Shown here: positions 6,808-14,590 of the stretch, piece by piece
How positions within the stretch are numbered: position 1 is the stretch's first letter
How the letters are laid out: each line of letters begins with the position of its first letter
Program-made: the position numbers and the translations under genes
The notes under the pieces: model-generated
Seen by the model: only the letters and a program-made list of their open reading frames with translations
Told to the model about the DNA's origin: nothing
Database searches by the model: none
Assembly (NCBI GenBank): GCA_000436695.1
Contig: HF992594.1
Location: forward strand, 1-20,114
DNA: 20,114 bases
Origin: Prevotella sp. CAG:1185
GTDB lineage: Bacteria; Bacteroidota; Bacteroidia; Bacteroidales; Bacteroidaceae
Direction: 5' to 3'

Positions 6808-7614
6808 TCACTCGGCGCCCATATCTGCACTTGCGCTGTCTTCAGGCTGCGCCAGCTCGTTAGGCGTAGGCGTGGTTGCCGACGGATCAACACTGCTGTC
6901 GGGCATTGCCGTACCGTTCATGATAGCCTCGTTCTGCTGTGCCTTATGATAATAGTCGCGCACATAAGGATCGTTCTTAAAGTTGTCGGTAGCCTTGCTC
7001 ATAATATCCTCAATCCAAGGCGAAAGCTCAGGATATCTGTTGCCGGCAGTAATCATGAAGAACACAGCCGGACCCAGCACGTTGTCGAAGTTTTCGACAA
7101 TGAACGACGTAACGAGCTTATCCTCTTTCTCGGCTATCTGGGCAGCCTTCTGCGACAGACGGGCATTGACCTCGTTGATGTCGTGACCATTCATGATTGC
7201 CTGACTCTGCAGGTGGCCAAGCTCTCTTACTTCGCTCTCAAGCTGATTGTATTTCTCTATAAACTTAAACAGTTTGTCGTTAAGCGGCGTACCGCTTACT
7301 TTCTGCTGCGTGTTATCTATTTTGATCTGAATTTCACCACTTTCGAGTACAACAGGCATAAGACTCTCGTCATCCATAAAAAGAGTGGCAATACGTGTTG
7401 AATCAACATTGCCTGAAAAACGGAACTGACCATGAACAATATCGCACGAATCGATGTTTTTCATGTCGTTGCCCTCATATACTTTTAAGAAGAGCATGCG
7501 TCCGTCTAACGTAGGCACATTAGATGAGCCTTCGATATTATAAGAGTTCATGCACGATGTAAGAACAGTGAATGCACCCAGAAGAGTCAAAAGAGTCTTA
7601 ACCATAACCTTCAT
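6808..7614 (-). CDS. DUF4369-type lipoprotein, 268 aa
   Basis: A secreted lipoprotein of unknown function. Residues 1-20 form a signal peptide ending in a lipobox, VLTSC, with C21 the lipidated residue. Residues about 25-125 (VPTLDGRMLFLKVYEGND through IKIDNTQQKVSGTPLN) look like the DUF4369 beta-domain that in Bacteroidetes often precedes a thioredoxin-like domain. Here no CxxC thioredoxin motif follows; the rest is helical and ends in a low-complexity acidic tail (PEDSASADMGAE). Its likely place is the periplasm or outer membrane. It heads the run toward pyrC. A second in-frame ATG at codon 4 could be the true start without changing the signal peptide. Confidence 0.8.
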   Translation of the reverse strand: MKVMVKTLLTLLGAFTVLTSCMNSYNIEGSSNVPTLDGRMLFLKVYEGNDMKNIDSCDIVHGQFRFSGNVDSTRIATLFMDDESLMPVVLESGEIQIKIDNTQQKVSGTPLNDKLFKFIEKYNQLESEVRELGHLQSQAIMNGHDINEVNARLSQKAAQIAEKEDKLVTSFIVENFDNVLGPAVFFMITAGNRYPELSPWIEDIMSKATDNFKNDPYVRDYYHKAQQNEAIMNGTAMPDSSVDPSATTPTPNELAQPEDSASADMGAE

Positions 7615-7630
7615 TTTGTAATCATTAGCA

Positions 7631-7638
7631 CAAAATTA
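7631..7638 (-). promoter_or_regulatory. Candidate -7 element for the lipoprotein-pyrC operon
   Basis: The minus strand reads TAATTTTG, matching TAnnTTTG, 16 nt before the lipoprotein ATG. The -33 position is only T-rich. The 83-bp gap to the gene upstream makes a separate promoter plausible. Confidence 0.4.
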
Positions 7639-7697
7639 CAACGTATTATCGACGTAAGAAAAATTTTTTATGCAATTTAAAATAAATACACTGACTT

Positions 7698-8126
7698 TTA
7701 GAGTTTTTTTGCCTCTTTGGCCAGTTCGCTTGATATTCTGTGAGTTGTATATATCTCCAACATTGCAGCAACGAGCAGCAGAAGCACCCAGTTGTTGTGG
7801 ACATAAGTGACATAATAGTTATATCCGTCGGGGAAAAGTTTCATAAATACGGGCAACAAAAGGGCGTATGAATTTTCGACCATCAGCAGTGCCGACACGA
7901 TAAAGAGTACATCGCCCGTAACCATTATGCGGCGCAGACGGCGTATTGTGAAGTTGTTTCCACTGTAAGTCTGCATCATCTGCATGGCAGCAAAGCATAC
8001 TGCACCTACAAGAAATATCCATGGCGACACCATGTGTGTGCCAAAGACATAAAGTCCGGCACCGGCAACCATGAGCACCGCGCCCAAGAGCAGAACCACT
8101 GTCTGCAATTTACTTAGCTGTTTCAT
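7698..8126 (-). CDS. Conserved four-helix membrane protein of unknown function, 142 aa
   Basis: Four hydrophobic segments are visible, at about 9-29, 33-51, 66-84 and 110-126, with a short basic loop (TIRRLRRIM) between the second and third and a charged C-terminal tail (SELAKEAKKL). No catalytic motif is visible. Its start overlaps the end of the DivIC/FtsB-like gene by 17 nt in another frame, so translation is probably coupled. The partner suggests, but does not show, a cell-envelope or division role. I do not recognise a named family. Confidence 0.75.
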   Translation of the reverse strand: MKQLSKLQTVVLLLGAVLMVAGAGLYVFGTHMVSPWIFLVGAVCFAAMQMMQTYSGNNFTIRRLRRIMVTGDVLFIVSALLMVENSYALLLPVFMKLFPDGYNYYVTYVHNNWVLLLLVAAMLEIYTTHRISSELAKEAKKL

Positions 8127-8448
8127 CGTTATCTGTTATGGGTTTTTGGTCATCGCTGAGCACGAATATATCTTCGTCGTCGGCTTTCATAAAATATTTT
8201 TCGCGTGCTATCTTGGTTATTGCCTTCGGATTGCGGCGCAGCTCCTTTATCTGCTGCTCGTCGCGCTCATACTGAGAGTTGTATGTGTCAATCTGCTCCT
8301 TCAGGTCGCTGACAAGCATTCTGTTCTGGATATGCTTCAGAAGACTGTTCTCATCGAGAAATCCGACAATGAGAACACCAAGGATAACCACAATCCAATA
8401 TTTATTGTGGCCTATAAAATTCCAAATGGGATATAAATGTCTGCTCAT
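8110..8448 (-). CDS. Septum-formation initiator family protein (DivIC/FtsB-like), 112 aa
   Basis: Bitopic inner-membrane protein of the FtsB/DivIC type, which joins FtsL and FtsQ in the divisome. A short cytoplasmic N-terminus precedes one helix at about 17-31 (YWIVVILGVLIVGFL). A coiled coil follows at about 40-76 (LKEQIDTYNSQYERDEQQI), then the family's conserved EKYFMK motif after RNPKAITKIAR at about 77-93, and an acidic tail. Length and order match the family. The start at 8448 is 88 nt downstream of a strong promoter match. The gene overlaps its downstream neighbour by 17 nt. Confidence 0.85.
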   Translation of the reverse strand: MSRHLYPIWNFIGHNKYWIVVILGVLIVGFLDENSLLKHIQNRMLVSDLKEQIDTYNSQYERDEQQIKELRRNPKAITKIAREKYFMKADDEDIFVLSDDQKPITDNDETAK

Positions 8449-8535
8449 TGATTTAATTTGTTTCGTTACGCAACGGCAACCTCACACGACTATCTTTAAC
8501 AGATATTAGCCGCCGTAACGCTGCTAATTTGTCTG

Positions 8536-8566
8536 CAAAGATAATGTAAGTTGAGAACATAACAAA
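8536..8566 (-). promoter_or_regulatory. Promoter for the DivIC/FtsB-like gene
   Basis: On the minus strand TTTG (8566-8563) is followed after 19 nt by TATCTTTG (8543-8536), the full Bacteroidetes TTTG-19-TAnnTTTG pattern. The predicted transcript starts at about 8529 and has a leader of about 80 nt. This is the best promoter match in the window. Confidence 0.75.
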
Positions 8567-8601
8567 ATAATAAACGTCTTTTAATTGTAATAAACAAATC
8601 A

Positions 8602-8621
8602 AAATGAAATGTCATTTTGCC
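8602..8621 (-). terminator. Possible terminator of the Wzi-lipoprotein operon
   Basis: CAAAATGA and TCATTTTG form an 8-bp stem with a 4-nt loop. On the minus strand it is followed by a T-rich run (TTTGTTTATT), and it lies just upstream of the next promoter. The stem is AT-rich and the gene ends 225 nt away, so the call is weak. Confidence 0.3.
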
Positions 8622-8785
8622 CCTTTATATAAGTATTTTGATTGCCGATGTTTGCATCAAGACATTATGCCATGAATAAATTGAAAGCAAAATATATGCT
8701 GTATGTTAATTTAAGGCCACAACAGCATTGCAAAATAAAAACATATACCGGGACCATCAATGTAAACTTTACAGAAACATAAAGC

Positions 8786-8839
8786 GCCATATTAGCCCCA
8801 TAAGTCCCATCAGCCTCATCACTCCCATTATTCCCATCA
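8786..8839. repeat. Six tandem 9-bp repeats next to a stop codon
   Basis: Six 9-bp units run without a break. On the plus strand they follow the pattern (G/C/T)(T/C)CCCAT(C/T/A)A; on the minus strand each resembles TGATGGGA(N). The array begins seven nt downstream of the stop of the small lipoprotein gene. The remaining gene-free DNA at 8449-8785 holds only the promoter and hairpin listed separately. Confidence 0.75.
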
Positions 8840-8845
8840 ACAATC

Positions 8846-9292
8846 TCAAAATCTCGTCAGCTGAAGCGTTGCGTAATCAGAGCGAAGAACAAGGTTGTCG
8901 CCGTCGGCAACAACAACATCAAATGTCGTCTCCAATGAGTTTATCCCGAAAGGTTTAAGTTCGTTTACTGTAGCACTCACCCCGTTGTCGCTTGTGTTTG
9001 CCCTATGCTTAAAGTCCTTCATCACCACCTTTGTCCTGCCGTCTTTATACCCGAAACGGCCTATAAACGTGCCGTAGCCGTTAGGTCCCTGCTTCTCTGA
9101 CACCTCAACGACGTATCTCGTAATGCTGTAATACAGGCGCGTACACTCATGCATGCGTCCGTCGGCATTAGTCTCGAACCGCTCCAGTTTCCAGAATCCT
9201 TCAATGTCGTCATTTATAGGTTCCTTAAACTCGCAGCCTGCAACTGCAACAGCCATCACCACGGCAATAAACAATCTCATTATCTTGACCAT
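8846..9292 (-). CDS. Small lipoprotein, possibly lipocalin-like, 148 aa
   Basis: Residues 1-19 form a signal peptide with lipobox AVAGC, lipidated at C20. The mature part is beta-rich and starts IEGFWKLERFET, a GxWxL-type opening seen in lipocalin-like lipoproteins of Bacteroidetes; that family call is tentative. No enzyme motif is visible. The ATG at 9292 overlaps the end of the Wzi-like gene by 13 nt; an alternative ATG at 9280 would give a signal peptide starting MRLFIAVV. Either start implies translational coupling, which suggests the two products act together at the outer membrane. Confidence 0.75.
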   Translation of the reverse strand: MVKIMRLFIAVVMAVAVAGCEFKEPINDDIEGFWKLERFETNADGRMHECTRLYYSITRYVVEVSEKQGPNGYGTFIGRFGYKDGRTKVVMKDFKHRANTSDNGVSATVNELKPFGINSLETTFDVVVADGDNLVLRSDYATLQLTRF

Positions 9293-10746
9293 AACAAACC
9301 AGTTTTAGTTATTGTAACCATGCAGCCCATGCTGTCGCCTATGTAGCTGCCTTTGTCGTAACCTAATGCCAAAGAGAAGTTCCAGCCGGCATATTTCTTC
9401 GGCTTATACATAACTTCCGCCAGCGTGCTGCCCTGGCGCATCATGCGGTCGAGCGGCACCTTGTACGTTCCCCAATGCTTCATATACGACAGCAGCAGAC
9501 GATAAGACCACTCGTCAGACGGATTGCCGCCGACACCTATGTGATGCGCCTTAACGCGGTTGCTCCTGAACATGTTGGTTCCGTCGGCATTATATATAGG
9601 TCCGGGCAGAAACGGATGACCGATGCCCATGCCCCAGTGCTGCCAGTTGTAGTCGTGGTTATAGTAGTTGTCGCCGCCGCTCATCTGTATCTCATGAAAC
9701 GAACCGCCCACACCGTCATAGAGCAGCGGTCCTGTCTGGTCGGTTGTGCATAGCCCTTCCCACAGCACCTTCGTCACAAAGGGGTTTTTAGGCAGCGTAA
9801 CCTCCACGCCGATGTGTCCGTCTTTCCAGCGTCCATACTGCCACGTAAGCTGTGAATGGTCGTCGAAATAATGTTCGTAATAACATCTGACCTTCCATGT
9901 CTGCGCCGTATAGTTAAGCGCAAAGTTCCAGCTTCCTACGTGGTTGCCCTCCACATTCTCGAGCGTACTTTTCTGTATCGGTATTATGGCCTTCAGATAG
10001 TCTTTCACTCCGCCCGGCATCCTTGCCACACACGTAACAGTGCCATCGACATTCTTACGCCATCTGCTGCCGCCAAACTGTGCTGCCTCTATCATTCCTA
10101 TTTCCATTGTAACAGGCGTCTTTTCGGGGTTGCCTACTCTTATCATCATCGACTTGCTGTGATAAATCACGTTTTTTGTAAAAGTTTCGCCCGGCTTTAC
10201 AAAATCGGCGCGCCAGTCACCGTCGGTAAACCATCCGTAACCGAAATGGCACTTTGCCGCCAGCCATCCTTTTGAGTAGGGCAAAGTCTGATATTCCTTC
10301 ACCTCAAACCTGACTTGCGGTATGGGGCGTGCATCAGGGCCTTCAACCATCATTCCACTGCTCAGGCGCATATCCTTGTCAAGAGGAAAAGGAGCGCGCT
10401 CCTTGCTGCCTATGCTCAGGGTTATCTTTCGCCACGAAAAATCGACAAATGCCTGCTGGACGACAAAAGGCGACGTCTGGTTTACGGCACCTGCCAAATC
10501 AAGTCCTGCCTCAACGTGCCATTCGTCGTTTATCTTTTTGGCATAATCCACCCCTGCCCTTACGTATCCGCTGTTAGGCTTAACGCCTGACAGTCCGTAG
10601 CGGTTGGCCGTAAACCACATGGGCGCATAGCTTCCTGTCGACACGTTTGCCGACATCTCGAGCTTGTATTTCAGCGTATCGCCTGAGGCAAACATTGAGG
10701 CTAAGGGCCACATGCTCAGCAATAATATCAGTTTTAGCGGTTTCAT
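9280..10746 (-). CDS. Wzi-family outer-membrane beta-barrel (capsule assembly protein), 488 aa
   Basis: Residues 1-20 are a signal peptide (MKPLKLILLLSMWPLASMFA). The rest is rich in alternating aromatic strands. The N-terminal part has the Wzi-family features: the SAPMWFTANRYG-like stretch at about 38-50, the QQAFVDFSW segment at about 97-105, and IGSKERAPFP shortly after, where the family usually has GRR or GRK followed by a proline. Wzi in E. coli helps hold capsule polysaccharide at the surface; Bacteroidetes members often sit in polysaccharide loci. Here no capsule cluster is adjacent, so the ligand is unknown. The small lipoprotein gene overlaps its 3' end. Family call is from pattern recognition. 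Confidence 0.8.
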   Translation of the reverse strand: MKPLKLILLLSMWPLASMFASGDTLKYKLEMSANVSTGSYAPMWFTANRYGLSGVKPNSGYVRAGVDYAKKINDEWHVEAGLDLAGAVNQTSPFVVQQAFVDFSWRKITLSIGSKERAPFPLDKDMRLSSGMMVEGPDARPIPQVRFEVKEYQTLPYSKGWLAAKCHFGYGWFTDGDWRADFVKPGETFTKNVIYHSKSMMIRVGNPEKTPVTMEIGMIEAAQFGGSRWRKNVDGTVTCVARMPGGVKDYLKAIIPIQKSTLENVEGNHVGSWNFALNYTAQTWKVRCYYEHYFDDHSQLTWQYGRWKDGHIGVEVTLPKNPFVTKVLWEGLCTTDQTGPLLYDGVGGSFHEIQMSGGDNYYNHDYNWQHWGMGIGHPFLPGPIYNADGTNMFRSNRVKAHHIGVGGNPSDEWSYRLLLSYMKHWGTYKVPLDRMMRQGSTLAEVMYKPKKYAGWNFSLALGYDKGSYIGDSMGCMVTITKTGLLWSR

Positions 10747-10812
10747 CTGAATTGATATTTACCTTACTTCTTTTTATCAGTTTGTGTATGTCAAGAGACT
10801 TTCTTAAAAATA

Positions 10813-10983
10813 AATCTAGTTATATCATTGCCCTTTAACCATCCGTAAGTATTCTGAGGTAAACAAATGGAACTGTACGTGCCCATTCTAACCATATACA
10901 ACGAAAGTTGCCCTGTCCCCTTATTTTAAGTCATAATAATGCAGGAATGGTTTGAAGAACACCTAAAATAATCTAGTTATATC
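10813..10983. repeat. 14-bp direct repeat in the gap upstream of the Wzi-like gene
   Basis: AATCTAGTTATATC occurs at 10813-10826 and 10970-10983, 157 bp apart. Nothing between them looks coding. In the rest of the gap 10747-11434 I see only the promoter candidate below and a loose GTCATCA/TGATGAC pair near 11228-11265; no tRNA or convincing small ORF. Confidence 0.5.
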
Positions 10984-10996
10984 TTAAATCCGTATG

Positions 10997-11004
10997 CAAA
11001 AATA
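10997..11004 (-). promoter_or_regulatory. Candidate -7 element for the Wzi-like operon
   Basis: The minus strand reads TATTTTTG, fitting TAnnTTTG, about 250 nt before the ATG. No good -33 element is visible at the expected spacing. If real, the leader is long and carries one copy or both copies of the 14-bp repeat. Confidence 0.3.
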
Positions 11005-11434
11005 CAACAAAAAACTTGACGGATAAAAATATTTTTGTTAAAAACAATTCAAAGCATATAAATATGCCGCATATGAGCATTTCATTGTGAAAGGATTTTA
11101 TAGGCAGAAACAGTATTATTCATGATATACAGATTGCAAAATGTCAATGCCGGACGGATTATTCACCGTCACGGCCGTATAACGTTTACATTTTGCTTTA
11201 TGCCGTCTGACTTGCTTCTAACAGCAATGTCATCATTATTTCATCCCGGTTTTGCGTTTTTTTGATGACGAAACTGCACATAATTACGATTAGTCACATT
11301 CATTGACGGACACTTATTCGCTTCCATAAGCAGATCAAGATAAAAAAGGCAACTGAAAGCATGAATGTACAAGACAGATAAAACCATGTGCGGTCTAACG
11401 ACTGATTAGGAATAAATACAAATGGTACGGATAC

Positions 11435-11478
11435 AAAAAAAGCGCAACAGCAGTATAATTGTCATACTGTTGTTGCGC
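11435..11478 (-). terminator. Intrinsic terminator of the hut operon
   Basis: Arms 11442-11456 and 11464-11478 form a 15-bp stem with one G-T pair and a 7-nt loop. On the minus strand the stem base GTTGCGC is followed by seven T's. It lies 100 nt after the hutI stop, in the right orientation to end the operon. Confidence 0.85.
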
Positions 11479-11577
11479 AAACCACATTCATTACAAAAAT
11501 CAATATCATGCGACATCACGTCGCAACGACTCTGTTTTCTGTCATTTATTATTCAGATTAAGCTGCCTCAATCTAAA

Positions 11578-12816
11578 TCAGCAAATCTCCTTTCCCCCGA
11601 TGAACACACGCTTTATTATAGGCGACGTGTAGGCATAAGGAATAAAATCTACTGAAGGGATAGGCTCTGTTATAAAGAAGTTTGCCACCTTGCCTACGGC
11701 TATAGAGCCATAGTCGCGGCTAAGTCCCATGGCGTAGGCTGAGTTTATCGTGGCGGCATTTATTGCTTCTGCCGGCAGCAGTCTCAGTTTTATACATGCC
11801 AGAGACACAATAAACTTCATGTCGCCTGACGGAGTTGAACCTGGATTATAGTCGCTTGCCACAGCCACACCCAGTCCGGCATCAATCATCTTGCGTGCCA
11901 AGGCATAAGGCATGTTGAGGAAGAACGACGTACCTGGCAGCACAGTGGGCATAGTGCCGCTGCCGCGCAGCAGTTCTATCTCCTCTTCTGTCATGCTTTC
12001 CAGATGGTCTACCGACAGAGCATTACGCTTTACGCCTACTTCCACGCCGCCTGATGATGCCAACTCGTCGGCATGTATCTTTGGCAGCATACCCCATTTT
12101 GCTCCTGCCTCAAGTATGCGGTCGGTCTCTTCGGGAGTAAAGAATCCTTCGTCGCAGAACACGTCTACATAGTCGGCAAGATGTTCACGCCCCACTTCGG
12201 GTATCATCTCTTCAACCACAAGGCGCACATACTCGTCCTGACTGTACTGTCGTCCTACTGCGTGCGCACCCAGGAACGTCGACACCACCTTTATCGGTGC
12301 AGTCTCCTTTATGCGCTTTATCACGCGCAGCATCTTCAGTTCGTCTTCGGTGTTCAGTCCGTAGCCGCTCTTTATCTCCACACAGCCCGTGCCTTTCATC
12401 ATCACCTCACGCACACGTCTCATGGCCTGTTCATAAAGCTGATCCTCGGTCATTGTATGCAGCAGGTCGGCAGAGTTGAGTATGCCTCCGCCGCGTTTGG
12501 CTATCTCGGCATAGCTCAGTCCTCTTATTTTGTCGACAAACTCGCCCTCACGGCTTCCGGCATACACTATGTGTGTATGAGGGTCGCACCACGACGGAAG
12601 CACCGTTCCGCCTTCGGCGTCAACCACAGTGTCGGCAGCAGCCTCGGCATCCGTCATACTGTCCATAGTTCCGAATCCGGTTATGCGTCCGTCTTCGACT
12701 GTCAGATAGGCGTCGCTTATCTGCTCCAGCGTCTGCATCTCGCTTCCCTGCAGTCTCAGTTTGCCGTGGCGGTCTATTCCGGCAAGTGTCTTTATGTTCT
12801 TTACAAGCAGTTTCAT
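11578..12816 (-). CDS. hutI: Imidazolonepropionase, 412 aa
   Basis: Opens the ring of 4-imidazolone-5-propionate to give N-formimino-glutamate, the third step of histidine breakdown, in the cytoplasm. The amidohydrolase residues are in place: DPHTHIVYAGSR (H80, H82), KIHADELASSGG (H248, E251), SVDHLE (H271), and ASDYNPGS (D322), nearly the same numbers as I recall for Bacillus HutI. Length is normal. The ATG at 12816 lies 30 nt after hutH and begins a typical MKLLVKNIKTL strand. It is the last gene of the operon and is followed by a strong terminator. Confidence 0.95.
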   Translation of the reverse strand: MKLLVKNIKTLAGIDRHGKLRLQGSEMQTLEQISDAYLTVEDGRITGFGTMDSMTDAEAAADTVVDAEGGTVLPSWCDPHTHIVYAGSREGEFVDKIRGLSYAEIAKRGGGILNSADLLHTMTEDQLYEQAMRRVREVMMKGTGCVEIKSGYGLNTEDELKMLRVIKRIKETAPIKVVSTFLGAHAVGRQYSQDEYVRLVVEEMIPEVGREHLADYVDVFCDEGFFTPEETDRILEAGAKWGMLPKIHADELASSGGVEVGVKRNALSVDHLESMTEEEIELLRGSGTMPTVLPGTSFFLNMPYALARKMIDAGLGVAVASDYNPGSTPSGDMKFIVSLACIKLRLLPAEAINAATINSAYAMGLSRDYGSIAVGKVANFFITEPIPSVDFIPYAYTSPIIKRVFIGGKEIC

Positions 12817-12846
12817 CGGCTTGATGTATTTATTCGTTTACCGCTA

Positions 12847-14337
12847 TCATGCCTGACACGGATACTCTCTGAGGAAATCTATCGAATGCTGGATGTGCGG
12901 ATACATCACCTCGTCGTTAATTATAAACGGCACAACCTTGCGGTATTCCGCACGTATATTCTCGAGTATAGGCGATGATTTCAACGGACGTCTGAAGTCT
13001 AATGCCTGTGCGGCGTTAAACAGCTCTATTGCCAGCACGCGCTCAGTGTTGAGCACCACCTTATATAGTTTAATGGCGGCGTTGGCTCCCATGCTCACAT
13101 GGTCTTCCTGACCCTGGCTCGACGGTATGCTGTCTACTGATGCAGGAGAGCAGAGATTCTTGTTCAGACTTACTATCGACGCTGCTGTGTATTGTGTAAT
13201 CATAAATCCGCTGTTAACACCAGGATTGGCAACCAGGAAACTCGGCAGACCTCTTGTGCCTGACACCAGCTTATAGATTCGTCTTTCTGATATATTTGCG
13301 AGTTCGCTCAGTGCCATTGACAGGAAGTCCATAGGCAGTGCTATAGGCTCTCCGTGGAAGTTTCCGGCAGATATTATCAGGTCTTCGTCAGGACATACTG
13401 TCGGGTTGTCTGTGGCAGAGTTAATCTCTGTGTCGATAACCGACTTAACGTATGCCATTGAGTCCTTGGCTGCGCCGTGAACCTGCGGAATGCAACGGAA
13501 CGAATACGGGTCTTGCACATACGACTTTGTTCTATCTATTATCTCGCTGCCTTCAAGCAGTCGTCTCATGTTTGCGGCTGTTTCAATCTGTCCTTTATGA
13601 GGTCTTACCTGATGCACTGCATCTGTGAAAGGCGACACCAGTCCGTAATATGCGTCGAGCGACATTGCTCCTATCACGTCTGCCCATTTGCTCAGTCGTT
13701 CGCCCTGCAACAATGCCCATACGGCAAACGAACTCATGTTCTGTGTTCCGTTGAGCAGTGCCAGTCCTTCTTTTGATCCGAGCTGTATAGGTTTCCATCC
13801 GTTCTTCTTCAGCACCTCGGCTCCTGTCATCACCTTGCCTTTAAATTCTACTTCACCAAGTCCTACCAACGGCAGACACAGGTGTGCCAGCGGAACAAGG
13901 TCGCCTGACGCTCCCAATGAGCCTTGCATATAGACGATAGGATAAACGTCGTTGTTGAAGAAGTCGATAAGTCTTTCCACGGTGTCGAGCTTGCAGCCTG
14001 AATAGCCGTAGCTCAGCGACTGTATCTTCAGCAGCAGCATTATCTTGACTATGTCGTTAGGCACGCGGTCGCCAGTACCGCAGGCGTGCGACATCATGAG
14101 GTTTATCTGCAACTGCGACAGCTGGTCGTTGCCGATAGACACGTTGCACAACGAGCCGAATCCTGTAGTAACGCCATAGATAGGTGTATCTGTCTCATTA
14201 ATTTTCTTATCCAGATATTCACGGCATCTTACAATGCGTTTGCGTGCGTCGTCACTGAGTTCAAGTTTGTAACCTTTTTCTATTATCTCACCGATACGTT
14301 CTATAGTGAGGTGTTCTGCTGATATTTTGTGTATCAT
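12847..14337 (-). CDS. hutH: Histidine ammonia-lyase, 496 aa
   Basis: Removes ammonia from histidine to give urocanate. The self-forming MIO cofactor comes from A143-S144-G145 in GSLGASGDLVPLAHL. Y54 in IYGVTTGFG is the expected catalytic tyrosine, and SSQGQEDHVSMG is the conserved active-site loop. The open frame extends 25 codons upstream to 14412, but that stretch is the antisense-like reading of the GAGTTAAAG repeat and has no family match. MIHKISAEHL at 14337 gives the usual N-terminus. It lies 30 nt before hutI and 253 nt after hutU; the gap holds a large inverted repeat. Confidence 0.95.
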   Translation of the reverse strand: MIHKISAEHLTIERIGEIIEKGYKLELSDDARKRIVRCREYLDKKINETDTPIYGVTTGFGSLCNVSIGNDQLSQLQINLMMSHACGTGDRVPNDIVKIMLLLKIQSLSYGYSGCKLDTVERLIDFFNNDVYPIVYMQGSLGASGDLVPLAHLCLPLVGLGEVEFKGKVMTGAEVLKKNGWKPIQLGSKEGLALLNGTQNMSSFAVWALLQGERLSKWADVIGAMSLDAYYGLVSPFTDAVHQVRPHKGQIETAANMRRLLEGSEIIDRTKSYVQDPYSFRCIPQVHGAAKDSMAYVKSVIDTEINSATDNPTVCPDEDLIISAGNFHGEPIALPMDFLSMALSELANISERRIYKLVSGTRGLPSFLVANPGVNSGFMITQYTAASIVSLNKNLCSPASVDSIPSSQGQEDHVSMGANAAIKLYKVVLNTERVLAIELFNAAQALDFRRPLKSSPILENIRAEYRKVVPFIINDEVMYPHIQHSIDFLREYPCQA

Positions 14338-14370
14338 TGTGTAGTTAAATTTAAAGTTATGTGTGTGTTT

Positions 14371-14585
14371 AGGAGTTAAAGAAGTTAGAGTAGTAAAAGG
14401 AGTTAAAGTCATATGTCTTGTGGATTTACAATTACAAATTAATATTCATAATTGACTAACGCCTAATATTGTTTCATAATCAGGACATTATTTCTTAATC
14501 CTTAATTTTTAATTCTTAATTATTTCTTCTTGCTTCAAGGCATTTGACTTTAACTACTTTAACTCCTTCTAACTACTTTAACTAC
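14371..14585. repeat. Inverted repeat of GAGTTAAAG units between hutU and hutH
   Basis: Arms 14371-14415 and 14541-14585 are each 45 bp and built of 9-10 bp (G/T)AGTTA(A/G)AG units, ending in GTCATATG on one side and CATTTGAC on the other. The right arm ends five nt from the hutU stop. The spacer is AT-rich with runs such as TTCTTAATCCTTAATTTTTAA. The same units flank repeats at 3859, 18719 and 19157. In the operon mRNA this could fold into a long hairpin. Confidence 0.8.
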
Positions 14586-14590
14586 TGAAT

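Noticed and set aside
12073..12978. Plus-strand open frame of 301 codons across hutI and hutH
   Set aside because: It spans the boundary between two well-supported minus-strand genes and shows no domain.
14338..14412. 25-codon N-terminal extension of HutH
   Set aside because: It translates the intergenic GAGTTAAAG repeat and has no similarity to histidine ammonia-lyases.
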